Shown here in pieces: positions 15,534 through 23,433 of a stretch of DNA of 64,000 bases. Positions within the stretch are counted from its first letter, which is position 1. Every line of letters begins with the position of its first letter. The stretch lies in contig JACRJZ010000025.1 of assembly GCA_016219875.1 (NCBI GenBank), positions 32,673 to 96,672 of the forward strand, in the 5' to 3' direction. The DNA comes from Verrucomicrobiota bacterium (GTDB taxonomy: Bacteria > Verrucomicrobiota > Verrucomicrobiia > Limisphaerales > JACRJZ01). The notes below the pieces were generated by a model, which worked only from the letters and a program-made list of their open reading frames with translations, did no database searches and was not told where the DNA came from. A program made the translations under genes and the position numbers.

Positions 15534-18500
15534 TCACGTTTTCACCATCGGTCGGAGGACGCGATAGGGTTCCACCCACGGATCGAAGCGGCAGACGGCG
15601 CGGAAGTCGCAGTGCTGGCAGGCAGTTTCGGTGTTCTTGCGGTAGGGCGACACGCCGGCGTTGCCGGCAAAGATCTCGCCGCCAATGCGCTGAAGATGTT
15701 GCTCTGAGAGTTCGAGGAATTGCTGGAACTTCTCCGGCGTCAGCGCCTCCGTGCAGTTCGCGGACACGTTGCCGTCCTTGTTCAGCCGGTACTTGAACTG
15801 ATCGCCGGAGCGGGCGTCTTCCCGGTTGTCGAAGAGCCGCAGCCAGCCCGAGTTGAACCGACCCGTGTGGACGTAACCGCTGCGTCGCGCGTCGGCGGCA
15901 GCCGAAAGCACCTCCGCACGGCTGGCACCGGAGCCGCTTTCGCCGCGCAGACTCACGTAGAACACGCCGGCCGGCGTGAGCCGCTCCACGTTCAACGCCT
16001 CGAGCGGATTCTCCAGATGCCGCAGCACACTCAGGTAGGAAGGCAGTTGCAGTTGCAGCCCGTGTTGCAGCTTCGTGGCGTCGAGCGGATGCACGCGCGA
16101 CTTGTAGTCGATGACCGTGACAAGGGCTTCCTCGTCTGAAATCCGGCAGAGATCAATCCGGTCGATCCGTCCGCGCAGCCGCAAGGCATGGCCCGCGTCC
16201 ACCGGCAGCCGCCATGCGGGCAACGGACTGCCCTCGAAACCGAAATCGACTTCCACCGCGTAGGGATCGAACTCGCATTGCCGCGCCCAGTCGATCAGCA
16301 CGGCGATGAGTTGCTCCAACGCGTCGATGAGCAGTTCGGCTTTGAAGCGCGCGGCGTCGCTGGCCAGGAAGATCCCGTCGCGGAACAGAGGCAGCAGGTC
16401 TTCGGCGCTGCGGCGGATCATCACGCACGCCTCCGGCACGGGCAGGTCCCGCCAGCGGCGGCCGTGCGCCCGGACGCGGCAGTGGAAGTCCTTCAGCACT
16501 TCATGTTGGAAGGAGCCTTGCTCGCGCTCGTCGGCCTCGAACTGCTTCCGCTCCTCCGCCCGCAGGCCGCGCGCGACGAAGAACTTGAACGGGCACGCGG
16601 CGAAGTCTTCGAGCGCGCTCACCGAGGTCGTGAGTTCCTGGCCGTACAACTTCTCCGTCGCAGCCACCCGCAGCGCCTGGCCAACGGTGGCCGCGACCTG
16701 GCTCCATTTCTCGACGATGGGAGCGAATGGCGGAAGCGGCTCAAAGCGGCTCAAGGATTGGAACTGCTCCGCTGCGGGCCGGGTCTTGTTGCGCAGCAGC
16801 GGGGCGGCCAGTTCGCAAACGTGCTGGGCGGCCAGCCAGGAGGGCGCGGCGTCAGCAGCTTCCAGAGCACCGAACTCCTCCACCACCCAATCCGGGAACA
16901 TCCGCTTGACCTGATCGATGAAGAGCGACGGGTTGAGGGCGCGGCCGTCTTCGTCGCTTTGGGCGTGAGTGAGGACGAGCCGGCGGCGGGCGCGAGTGCA
17001 GGCGATGTAGCCGAAGTAACGTTCGTGGCCGAGACGCAGCTTGCGGTTTGGGCCAAGGAAGACGCGCTGGCCCTCCAACTCGTCGCGGTCTGCGTCCGTG
17101 AGCAGGACGGCGGGCGGCGGCGGCGCGGGGAATACGCCTTCATTCAGGCCGAGGATAATCGCCAATTGCAGGTCGGGATTGCGCGAGCGGTCGATGGCGC
17201 CGAGCAGCACCTGGTCCAGCGCGGGCGGGATCACGCCCACCGTCAGGCCGCCGAGGCCCGCTTCGAGGATCGGCAGCCAGTCCCGCAACGGCAACGCTTC
17301 CGTCGGAAACGCCAGCGCCAGGTTCGCGAGCCACAACTGCATCTGGTCCCAGACGGTGGAGTGGAGTGCGGAATGCGGAGTGCGGAATGCGGATTGGTCT
17401 TCGGCGGCGGAGTGATTGGCCCACGCTTCCAGCCGGCTCTCGACCTGGAGTGTTTCCCAAAGTTCGCTCAGCGCCTCCGCGAGTTGGGCGCCGGTCGGCT
17501 GGAACTGCGTCTCGCTCAGGCGCGCGGCCAGTGCGAGAAACGGCGGAACGAGTTCCTGGCGCAGACGCTCAGCCTCGTGAGCCGGGCCAGTCGGAGCGGG
17601 CGACGCAATCCCGTCGCGCCAAACCGCGCCTTCCCAGCCGTGTTCCAGCGCGGCGTTCTCCAGCCAGTCGATCTGCTCGTCGCGCGCGGACACGAGGCCG
17701 GTCTTGAGCGCGCCAATCCAATCCTCATGCTTCCAACCAAACGCCACCGTGCGCAATGCCGAGCGCGTCAGTTCTGCCAGCGGGTGATGCGCGACAGGCT
17801 CGCGGCGGTCGAGGAAGAACGGGATTTCGTAGCGTGTGAACACGCGGCGCAGCGCGTCGTGATAGCCGTCCAACGAGCGCACCAGCACGGCGCAATCGCG
17901 GAATCGCCCGCCGGCGCGGACGTGACGGAGGATTTCGTGCGCGGCGAGCGTGGCTTCGGCTTCCGGCGTCGGACAGACGGCGACACGGAGAGGGTAGGCG
18001 CTGGCCGCTTCGTCCGAGGCCGGGCGGGAGTCGGTCCAGTGCGCTTCGAGATGGGCCAGCGCCGGACTGGCGGCGAAGCGATCGCGTGCAGTCTGACGCT
18101 GCAGCGTCTCCACCGTCACCTCGCAGTCCGGCAAGGCCGCCAGGCGCGCGCGGCACTGGCGGAAGCTTTGCGCGACGACCGCCCACGTCGAAAGCCACGG
18201 CAGTTCATCGGCTGGCTCGCGATCAAGACAGAAGGCCAGCGTCGCGCGGTCGCAATGCGGCACCAGCGCGGCCAGCAGGTCGAGTTCCTGGGGCGTCATC
18301 TCGGCGAAGCCATCGAGCCACAGCCCGGCCAGGCGGATTGCAGATTGCAGATTGCAGATTGCAGATTGCGGATTGGCGATCCCAGATTCCGACGACGTTG
18401 AACTTTGAACTTTGAACTTTGAACTCTCGATCAATGCTTCCGCCGCCCGATCCAAGAGACCGTTGGCATCTTGCAGGCCGTGCTCGTTCAGCCAGCCCAG

Positions 18501-19004
18501 ATAGCCTTCCAGCACCAACGCCAGGTCGTGCAGTTTGGCGGCGAGCGCCGGCGTCACGTCGGGTTTGGCGGCGAGCGCGGCGAGTTTGGCGGGCGGAAGT
18601 TGGTGTCGCTGCAACTCGCGCAGGAGCAGGCTGAGCTGCTGGGCGAAGCCCGGCAGGCGCGCAGTGGCATGGAAGGTCTGGAGCTGCTTCTCGCGCTCCA
18701 TCCGCATGAGCAGCGCGCGGAGCACCATGACCCGGCCCTCTTCGTCCAGCACGCGCGGCGGCGGGGCGAGTTCGCTCAGGATGAGTTCGGCCAGCCGCTC
18801 GAACGAGACGATCTGCAAGCGCGTGTAGCCCGGCAAGTCCGGGTCCGCCAGCAACTGGCGTTCGAGCTGAAACGTGGCCTGCTTGGGTGCCAGCAGCAGC
18901 AACGGCAAACCCTCCGGCGACGTCTGGAGCGCGCCGCGAATCTCCGCCAAGCAGCGCCACGTCTTGCCGCTGCCCGCCGGCCCCAGCAGGAAGGTCACTT
19001 GCAC
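15534..19004 (-). CDS. AddB-like helicase-fold nuclease (PD-(D/E)XK), orphan
   Basis: 1156-aa AddB/RexB-type subunit of a double-strand-break processing helicase-nuclease. Walker A GPAGSGKT is at residues 8-15. The helicase-like region carries PLLLLAPKQATFQLERQL. The C-terminal nuclease motif is VTVIDYKSR near 965. Iron-sulfur cysteines are FAACPFKFF near 801 and ACQHCDFRAVC near 1125, as in AddB. No addA partner is adjacent: leuC-like lies downstream and gspE is divergent. Two translated tandem-repeat inserts disturb the protein: a heptad array at 18333-18427, read as QSAICNLQSAI and KFKVQSS-like peptides, and another at 17364-17397. Both keep the frame open. Confidence 0.85.
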   Translation of the reverse strand: MQVTFLLGPAGSGKTWRCLAEIRGALQTSPEGLPLLLLAPKQATFQLERQLLADPDLPGYTRLQIVSFERLAELILSELAPPPRVLDEEGRVMVLRALLMRMEREKQLQTFHATARLPGFAQQLSLLLRELQRHQLPPAKLAALAAKPDVTPALAAKLHDLALVLEGYLGWLNEHGLQDANGLLDRAAEALIESSKFKVQSSTSSESGIANPQSAICNLQSAIRLAGLWLDGFAEMTPQELDLLAALVPHCDRATLAFCLDREPADELPWLSTWAVVAQSFRQCRARLAALPDCEVTVETLQRQTARDRFAASPALAHLEAHWTDSRPASDEAASAYPLRVAVCPTPEAEATLAAHEILRHVRAGGRFRDCAVLVRSLDGYHDALRRVFTRYEIPFFLDRREPVAHHPLAELTRSALRTVAFGWKHEDWIGALKTGLVSARDEQIDWLENAALEHGWEGAVWRDGIASPAPTGPAHEAERLRQELVPPFLALAARLSETQFQPTGAQLAEALSELWETLQVESRLEAWANHSAAEDQSAFRTPHSALHSTVWDQMQLWLANLALAFPTEALPLRDWLPILEAGLGGLTVGVIPPALDQVLLGAIDRSRNPDLQLAIILGLNEGVFPAPPPPAVLLTDADRDELEGQRVFLGPNRKLRLGHERYFGYIACTRARRRLVLTHAQSDEDGRALNPSLFIDQVKRMFPDWVVEEFGALEAADAAPSWLAAQHVCELAAPLLRNKTRPAAEQFQSLSRFEPLPPFAPIVEKWSQVAATVGQALRVAATEKLYGQELTTSVSALEDFAACPFKFFVARGLRAEERKQFEADEREQGSFQHEVLKDFHCRVRAHGRRWRDLPVPEACVMIRRSAEDLLPLFRDGIFLASDAARFKAELLIDALEQLIAVLIDWARQCEFDPYAVEVDFGFEGSPLPAWRLPVDAGHALRLRGRIDRIDLCRISDEEALVTVIDYKSRVHPLDATKLQHGLQLQLPSYLSVLRHLENPLEALNVERLTPAGVFYVSLRGESGSGASRAEVLSAAADARRSGYVHTGRFNSGWLRLFDNREDARSGDQFKYRLNKDGNVSANCTEALTPEKFQQFLELSEQHLQRIGGEIFAGNAGVSPYRKNTETACQHCDFRAVCRFDPWVEPYRVLRPMVKT
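17364..17397. repeat. Heptad tandem repeat inside the addB-like gene
   Basis: Units GAGTGCG, GAATGCG, GAGTGCG, GAATGCG, GATTGG in the coding region. Confidence 0.72.
18333..18427. repeat. Heptad tandem repeats inside the addB-like gene
   Basis: GCAGATT-type units (18333-18374) and GAACTTT-type units (18400-18427), separated by ~25 bp, both in the open frame of the gene. Confidence 0.78.
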
Positions 19005-19048
19005 GGCCCCTTTCTAGCGCCGGCCCCGCGGACGGCAAGGGAAGAGAG

Positions 19049-19175
19049 GAATTGCAAAATGCAGATTGCAGATTGCGGACGGGCGGGGGGAACCGTTGCG
19101 GGTTTCGAGTTTCGAGTTTCGAGCCTGTCGCCGACAGGGCGCGCAACTCGAAACTCGGAACCCGAAACTCGAAAC
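19049..19175. repeat. Compound heptad repeat hairpin upstream of gspE
   Basis: An AGATTGC-type array (19049-19078) is followed by TTTCGAG units (19102-19123), which are answered by inverted CTCGAAAC / CTCGGAAC units (19147-19175). It sits in the divergent gap between the addB-like gene and gspE. Confidence 0.75.
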
Positions 19176-19208
19176 ACTTCTGTCTTTTGCCTTTCTCCCA
19201 AACTTTCT

Positions 19209-19238
19209 TTGACCTTGCGGCGCAACTTTTCGTAGGTT
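19209..19238 (+). promoter_or_regulatory. Possible promoter of the secretion operon
   Basis: TTGACC (19209-19214) and TAGGTT (19233-19238) are separated by 18 bp, upstream of the gspE ATG at 19281. They match a sigma70-like pair moderately well. This is a sequence match only. Confidence 0.3.
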
Positions 19239-19280
19239 CGCGCGTTAATTGTCCGAGAACGACACAAGACTGTTCTGCCG

Positions 19281-21011
19281 ATGGCTGTTGCTTCGCTCAA
19301 GAATGTCATTGCCCAGGCCCTGATGGCCGCCCCCGACCAAGTCGGGAGTTGGACCAAGGCCTGGCGCGTGGCTGTAGAAAGCGGTTCCCCCGAATCGCTG
19401 ATTGACTTCGTCTGCCGCGAACACGGCACGACGGAGGAAGTCTTTCTCCAGCAGCTCGCCCGATTGTTGAACTGGCCGTTCGTCGATCTCCGCACGGCCC
19501 AGGTGCCCACCGAGGCGCGGAACAAGATTTCCACCAAGGTCGCCTTCCAATACAACGCCCTGCCGACCGATTTCCAGAACGGCACCCTCCAGGTCACGGT
19601 CTGCAACCCGTTCGACATCGGCATGATCAACGCCGTCCAGTTCGACGCCCACGGGCCAGTGCAGTTCGCGCTCGCCACCAAGGGGGAGATCGAGAAGGCG
19701 CTGAAAAAGTATTACGGCGTCGGCGCGGAAACCCTCGACGAACTCCAGAAAGATGACGACGAGCCGATCGAGTTGCTCATCGACAAGGAAATCACCGAGG
19801 GCGACCAGGAGGCCAGCGTCATCAAGTTCGTCAACCAGATCATCTGGGAAGCCTTCAAGGACCGCTCGACGGACATTCATTTCGAGCCAGCGGAAGACGA
19901 GTTGCGCATCCGCTACCGCATCGACGGCATCCTGCACCAGACGCCGATGCCGCCGCAGTTGAAGCGCTACCAGGCCGCCATCATCTCGCGCATCAAGGTC
20001 ATGTCCGGGATGAACATCGCCGAGAAGCGCCTCCCGCAGGACGGCCGCATCAACGTCCGCATCAAGGGCGAGGAACTGGACATCCGCGTCTCGACCGTGC
20101 CGACGGTGTACGGCGAGTCGGTGTCGCTCCGCTTGCTCACCCGCGGCAAGATTTTCTTCAGCATGGACAAACTCGGCTTCTCTCCCCTCGAAGAAGCCGC
20201 CATCAAGGAAATCATCGTCAAGCCGCACGGCATCTTCCTCGTCACCGGGCCGACTGGTTCGGGCAAATCGACCTCGCTCTACGCCTTCCTCAGTTCCATC
20301 AACTCGGTGCAGAAGCGCATCATCACCATCGAGGAGCCGGTGGAATACGAGTTGAAAGGCATCAACCAGATCGCCGTCCGTTCGGACATCGGGCTGACCT
20401 TCGCGATGGGCCTGCGCCACATCCTGCGCCAGGACCCGAACGTGGTGATGGTCGGCGAAATCCGCGACACCGAGACGGCCGAGATCGCCATTCGCGCCGC
20501 GCTCACGGGCCATCTTGTCTTCAGCACGCTGCACACGAACGACGCCCCCAGCGCCTTCACGCGTCTGATCGACATGGGCATCGAGCCGTTTCTGGTCGCG
20601 TCGTCCGTGGAAGCCGTCATGGCCCAGCGCCTCGTGCGCACGATCTGCCCGCACTGCAAGACCCCGGAGAAGGTGGACCGCGATTACCTGCTGAAGATCG
20701 GCTTCCCGGAGCACGAGATCGACGCCACGACGTTTTATCGGGGCGCGGGCTGCGAGGAATGCCGCTCGCTCGGCTACCAGGGCCGCATGGGTATTTACGA
20801 ACTGCTCCTCGTGAACGAAGCCGTCCGCCCACTGATCCTCAGCCGCGCCGCCGCCTCCACCATCGCCCAACGCGCCATCGACCACGGCATGAGAACGCTG
20901 CGCATCGACGGCTGGAACAAGGTCAAAGCCGGCCAGACCACGATCCAGGAAGTCCTGCGCGTGACGCAGACGGAAGAACACCTGAAGTCGCTGGTGGAGG
21001 ACAAGGCGTGA
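19281..21011 (+). CDS. gspE: Type II secretion/type IV pilus assembly ATPase (GspE/PilB)
   Basis: 576-aa cytoplasmic hexameric ATPase powering pseudopilus assembly. The N-terminal MshEN/GspE-N-type domain covers about residues 1-150. The catalytic core holds Walker A GPTGSGKST near 322, the Asp box IITIEEPVEYE, Walker B DPNVVMVGEIRDTETAE and the His box FSTLHTNDA. A zinc-binding four-cysteine module is present (CPHC near 456, CEEC near 490). The zinc module plus the secretin, GspL- and GspM-like genes downstream favour a T2SS-type system over a plain pilus, but PilB cannot be excluded. It is the first gene of the cluster, divergent from the addB-like gene. Confidence 0.9.
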   Translation: MAVASLKNVIAQALMAAPDQVGSWTKAWRVAVESGSPESLIDFVCREHGTTEEVFLQQLARLLNWPFVDLRTAQVPTEARNKISTKVAFQYNALPTDFQNGTLQVTVCNPFDIGMINAVQFDAHGPVQFALATKGEIEKALKKYYGVGAETLDELQKDDDEPIELLIDKEITEGDQEASVIKFVNQIIWEAFKDRSTDIHFEPAEDELRIRYRIDGILHQTPMPPQLKRYQAAIISRIKVMSGMNIAEKRLPQDGRINVRIKGEELDIRVSTVPTVYGESVSLRLLTRGKIFFSMDKLGFSPLEEAAIKEIIVKPHGIFLVTGPTGSGKSTSLYAFLSSINSVQKRIITIEEPVEYELKGINQIAVRSDIGLTFAMGLRHILRQDPNVVMVGEIRDTETAEIAIRAALTGHLVFSTLHTNDAPSAFTRLIDMGIEPFLVASSVEAVMAQRLVRTICPHCKTPEKVDRDYLLKIGFPEHEIDATTFYRGAGCEECRSLGYQGRMGIYELLLVNEAVRPLILSRAAASTIAQRAIDHGMRTLRIDGWNKVKAGQTTIQEVLRVTQTEEHLKSLVEDKA

Positions 21012-21015
21012 GAAC

Positions 21016-21127
21016 GAATGCAGAATGCGGAAAGCAGAATGTAGAATTCTCAGACGGAAGAGTTCTGCCTCTGCCTTCGGCCCGCGCCTTCTTCATTCTC
21101 AATTCTCCATTCTGCATTCCGCATTGA
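21016..21127. repeat. Hairpin of 7-bp tandem repeats between gspE and the GspL-like gene
   Basis: GAATGCA/GAATGCG/GAATGTA units (21016-21051) are mirrored by ATTCTCA/ATTCTCC/ATTCTGC/ATTCCGC units (21095-21127). Confidence 0.78.
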
Positions 21128-21130
21128 ATC

Positions 21131-22498
21131 ATGGCCCGCTGGCATTCCTGCAACGTTCTTCACACCGCCCCCGATGGACAACAGCTTTGGCAATTCCAGA
21201 CGGCGGGCGCCGGGTTAAGGCTCGCGCACCAGGAGCGCACGATGGCCAATGTCGTGTTGCCGGCCAAACTCGCGCTCAAGGATTGGCAGACGCTCTACCA
21301 GCCCAAGCTCAACATCGCCTGCCTCTCGCCGGAGAAACTCTTCCTCCGCGTCGTCCAACTCCCCGCCGCGGATTTCAACGAGGCGCGCTCGATGATTGAG
21401 TTGCAGCTTGAGAAGCTCTCGCCCGTCCCGGTCATGCAGGCGGTCTGGAGTTTCGAGTTGTTGCCCAAAAAGGATGGCACGCTGCGCACCGCCATCCTGG
21501 TGGTTGCGGCCCGAACCGATGTCGAAGAATTCCTCGGCAAGATCGAAGGCGTGGGCTTCCTCGCCGACCGGCTGGAGATTCCATTTCTCGACCAGTTGCT
21601 CGCCACCAAGATCACCGCCAACGGCGTGTGGGTCTATCCGGGCGTCAGCCCGGACCCGCAGGCCTGTCTCGTGGCATGGTGGTACGACGGCATCCTCCAC
21701 AGCCTCGCTTACCTGCACGTGCCCGAGGAACCGGAGGCCGGCCCGTATCTCCGCCAGCAAATCGCGCAGATGGCCTGGGCCGGCGAACTCGAGGGCTGGC
21801 TCACCCCGCCGCCGCGCTGGCACTTGGTGGCCCCGCCGGAACTGGCCGCCACCTGGGCGCCGTGGCTGCGCGCGGAGGGCGAAGCCGTGGAAACCGTCCC
21901 GCCGCTGACGGCCGCGGAAGTCGCCGCGCTCACGGCCAAGCGCGCCATCAGCCCGGAGCCGCGCGACAACCTGCTGCCGCCCGAATTCGCCGCGCGCTAC
22001 CGCCAGCAGTTCATTGACCGGATTTGGATGCGCGGCTTGGGCGCGATGCTGATGCTGGTGCTCGTGGGCACGGTCGCTTACCTCGCCTCGCTCCAAGTGC
22101 TGCGCTTCCAGGTCAACACCGTGGAGAAGGAGTTTCTCGCCAAAGGCGTCCTCTACACCAACGCCAGCAAGATCAAGGCGGAGGTGCAGGTCCTGCAAGA
22201 CCAGGTGGACCTGCAATTCGCCGCGCTGGAATGCTGGAAGGCCGTGGCCACGTCCCTCCCGGAGGAACTCACGCTCAACGTGATGAACTTCCAGAAAGGC
22301 CGGGCGCTCTTGGTGTCTGGCAATGGTCCGGCCGGCAGCGGCCCGCGCGCCTACGACTATAACGAGGCGCTCCGCAAAGCCGCCTATAAGGAAGAACCGC
22401 TCTTCAACAAGATCCTCACGCCGGACATCCGCGACAATCCAGGCCAGGGCATGATCTGGACGTTGAACGCGGAGTTGAAACGCAACGTCGCCGACTGA
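21131..22498 (+). CDS. GspL/PilM-PilN-like inner membrane assembly protein
   Basis: 455-aa bitopic membrane protein. A long cytoplasmic part (1-~300) has actin-like-fold features of GspL/PilM (ARSMIELQLEKLSPVP and TAILVVAARTDVEEFL). One TM segment (~303-323, GAMLMLVLVGTVAYLASL) follows, then a periplasmic coiled-coil/ferredoxin-like region resembling PilN or GspL (NTVEKEFLAKG, LPEELTLNVMNFQKG). It would couple the GspE ATPase to the periplasmic part of the platform. A hairpin of 7-bp tandem repeats fills the 119-bp gap after gspE. The next gene starts 2 bp after its stop. Family call rests on layout plus weak motifs. Confidence 0.7.
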   Translation: MARWHSCNVLHTAPDGQQLWQFQTAGAGLRLAHQERTMANVVLPAKLALKDWQTLYQPKLNIACLSPEKLFLRVVQLPAADFNEARSMIELQLEKLSPVPVMQAVWSFELLPKKDGTLRTAILVVAARTDVEEFLGKIEGVGFLADRLEIPFLDQLLATKITANGVWVYPGVSPDPQACLVAWWYDGILHSLAYLHVPEEPEAGPYLRQQIAQMAWAGELEGWLTPPPRWHLVAPPELAATWAPWLRAEGEAVETVPPLTAAEVAALTAKRAISPEPRDNLLPPEFAARYRQQFIDRIWMRGLGAMLMLVLVGTVAYLASLQVLRFQVNTVEKEFLAKGVLYTNASKIKAEVQVLQDQVDLQFAALECWKAVATSLPEELTLNVMNFQKGRALLVSGNGPAGSGPRAYDYNEALRKAAYKEEPLFNKILTPDIRDNPGQGMIWTLNAELKRNVAD

Positions 22499-22499
22499 G

Positions 22500-23324
22500 A
22501 TGACCTCCTTCCTCGACAAGCTGAATTTGCGTCCGAACGAGCGCCGGCTGGTGGTGGTGGTCGCCTTGGTCGTGGTCGCCTTCCTCTACTTCTGGTTCAT
22601 CTGGCCCCAGTTCGCCGAGTGGAAGAAGCTCAAGAACCGCAAGACCGATCTGCAGCAGACCTTGCTGCGTTTCCAGAAAGAAATCGAGAAGACCGACCTC
22701 TACAAGCGCCAGCAGATCGAACTGCAAACCAAAGGCGCCCGGGTCGATCCCGACCTCCAGTCGCTCGACCTCGCCCGCACCGTCCAGAACTTCGGCAATG
22801 CCAACAACGTCGGCCTGCCGAACATCCAGCCTGGCCGGACCACCGACTCCGGCGGCAAGACCAACGCCTTCTTCGAGGAGAAGACCGTGAGCATCCAGTA
22901 CCTGGCCGACGAGCCTAGCCTGGTGAACTTCCTCTTCGCGCTCAGTTCCGGCGATTCGCTCATCCGCGTCTCCAGCATGACGGTGAATCCCGATCCCACG
23001 CGCATGAAGCTCATGGGCAACATGACCCTCGTGGCCAGCTATCCCAAGAAGGCCCCGGCCAAGTCCGCGACCACGCCCGCCACGGTGGCCTCTGCCTCGC
23101 CGACGGCGACTGCGCCCGGTCCTCGTCCCAAGGCCGTAACGCCCGGCTCCAAGTCCATCTCCGCCGCTGTCACGGCCGCCACCAAACCCGCGGCGACCAA
23201 CGCGCCCGCTTCGGCGTCGTGGTGGGGCAAAGTCAAAGGCTGGTTCGGCGGCCCGGCCAAGGGCACGAACGCGCCCGCCAAGAAGCCGGTGGCTGTCACC
23301 AACGCCCCGCCCAAGAAACCATGA
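22500..23324 (+). CDS. GspM/PilO-like inner membrane protein
   Basis: 274-aa protein with a short cytoplasmic N-terminus, a single TM segment (RLVVVVALVVVAFLYFWFIW, ~16-35), then a coiled coil (~36-75) and a small globular domain ending near 185, as in GspM and PilO. The rest (~185-274) is an Ala/Pro/Thr/Lys-rich low-complexity tail ending with KKP, unusual for the family and probably disordered in the periplasm. It is tightly coupled to the GspL-like gene upstream. Confidence 0.68.
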   Translation: MTSFLDKLNLRPNERRLVVVVALVVVAFLYFWFIWPQFAEWKKLKNRKTDLQQTLLRFQKEIEKTDLYKRQQIELQTKGARVDPDLQSLDLARTVQNFGNANNVGLPNIQPGRTTDSGGKTNAFFEEKTVSIQYLADEPSLVNFLFALSSGDSLIRVSSMTVNPDPTRMKLMGNMTLVASYPKKAPAKSATTPATVASASPTATAPGPRPKAVTPGSKSISAAVTAATKPAATNAPASASWWGKVKGWFGGPAKGTNAPAKKPVAVTNAPPKKP

Positions 23325-23350
23325 AGCCGTTGACGCGATTTCCAAACCCC

Positions 23351-23415
23351 GTAGCAGCCGAGGTCACGAGGCTCAAACTTCAAGGTAATCAGAGCCTCCT
23401 CACGTCGGCTGCTAC
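23351..23415. repeat. GTAGCAGCCGACGTGAGG-type palindromic repeat, copy 1
   Basis: 65-bp imperfect palindrome between the GspM-like gene and the secretin gene. The arms read GTAGCAGCCGAGGTCACGAG and CTCCTCACGTCGGCTGCTAC around a variable centre. Further copies are at 26149-26234, 48231-48278 and 54185-54249. Confidence 0.85.
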
Positions 23416-23433
23416 GGTTTTGAATCACCTCCC

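Noticed and set aside
18333..18427. CRISPR-like appearance of regularly repeated units
   Set aside because: Units are 7 bp in direct tandem without spacers, so this is a tandem repeat and not a CRISPR array.
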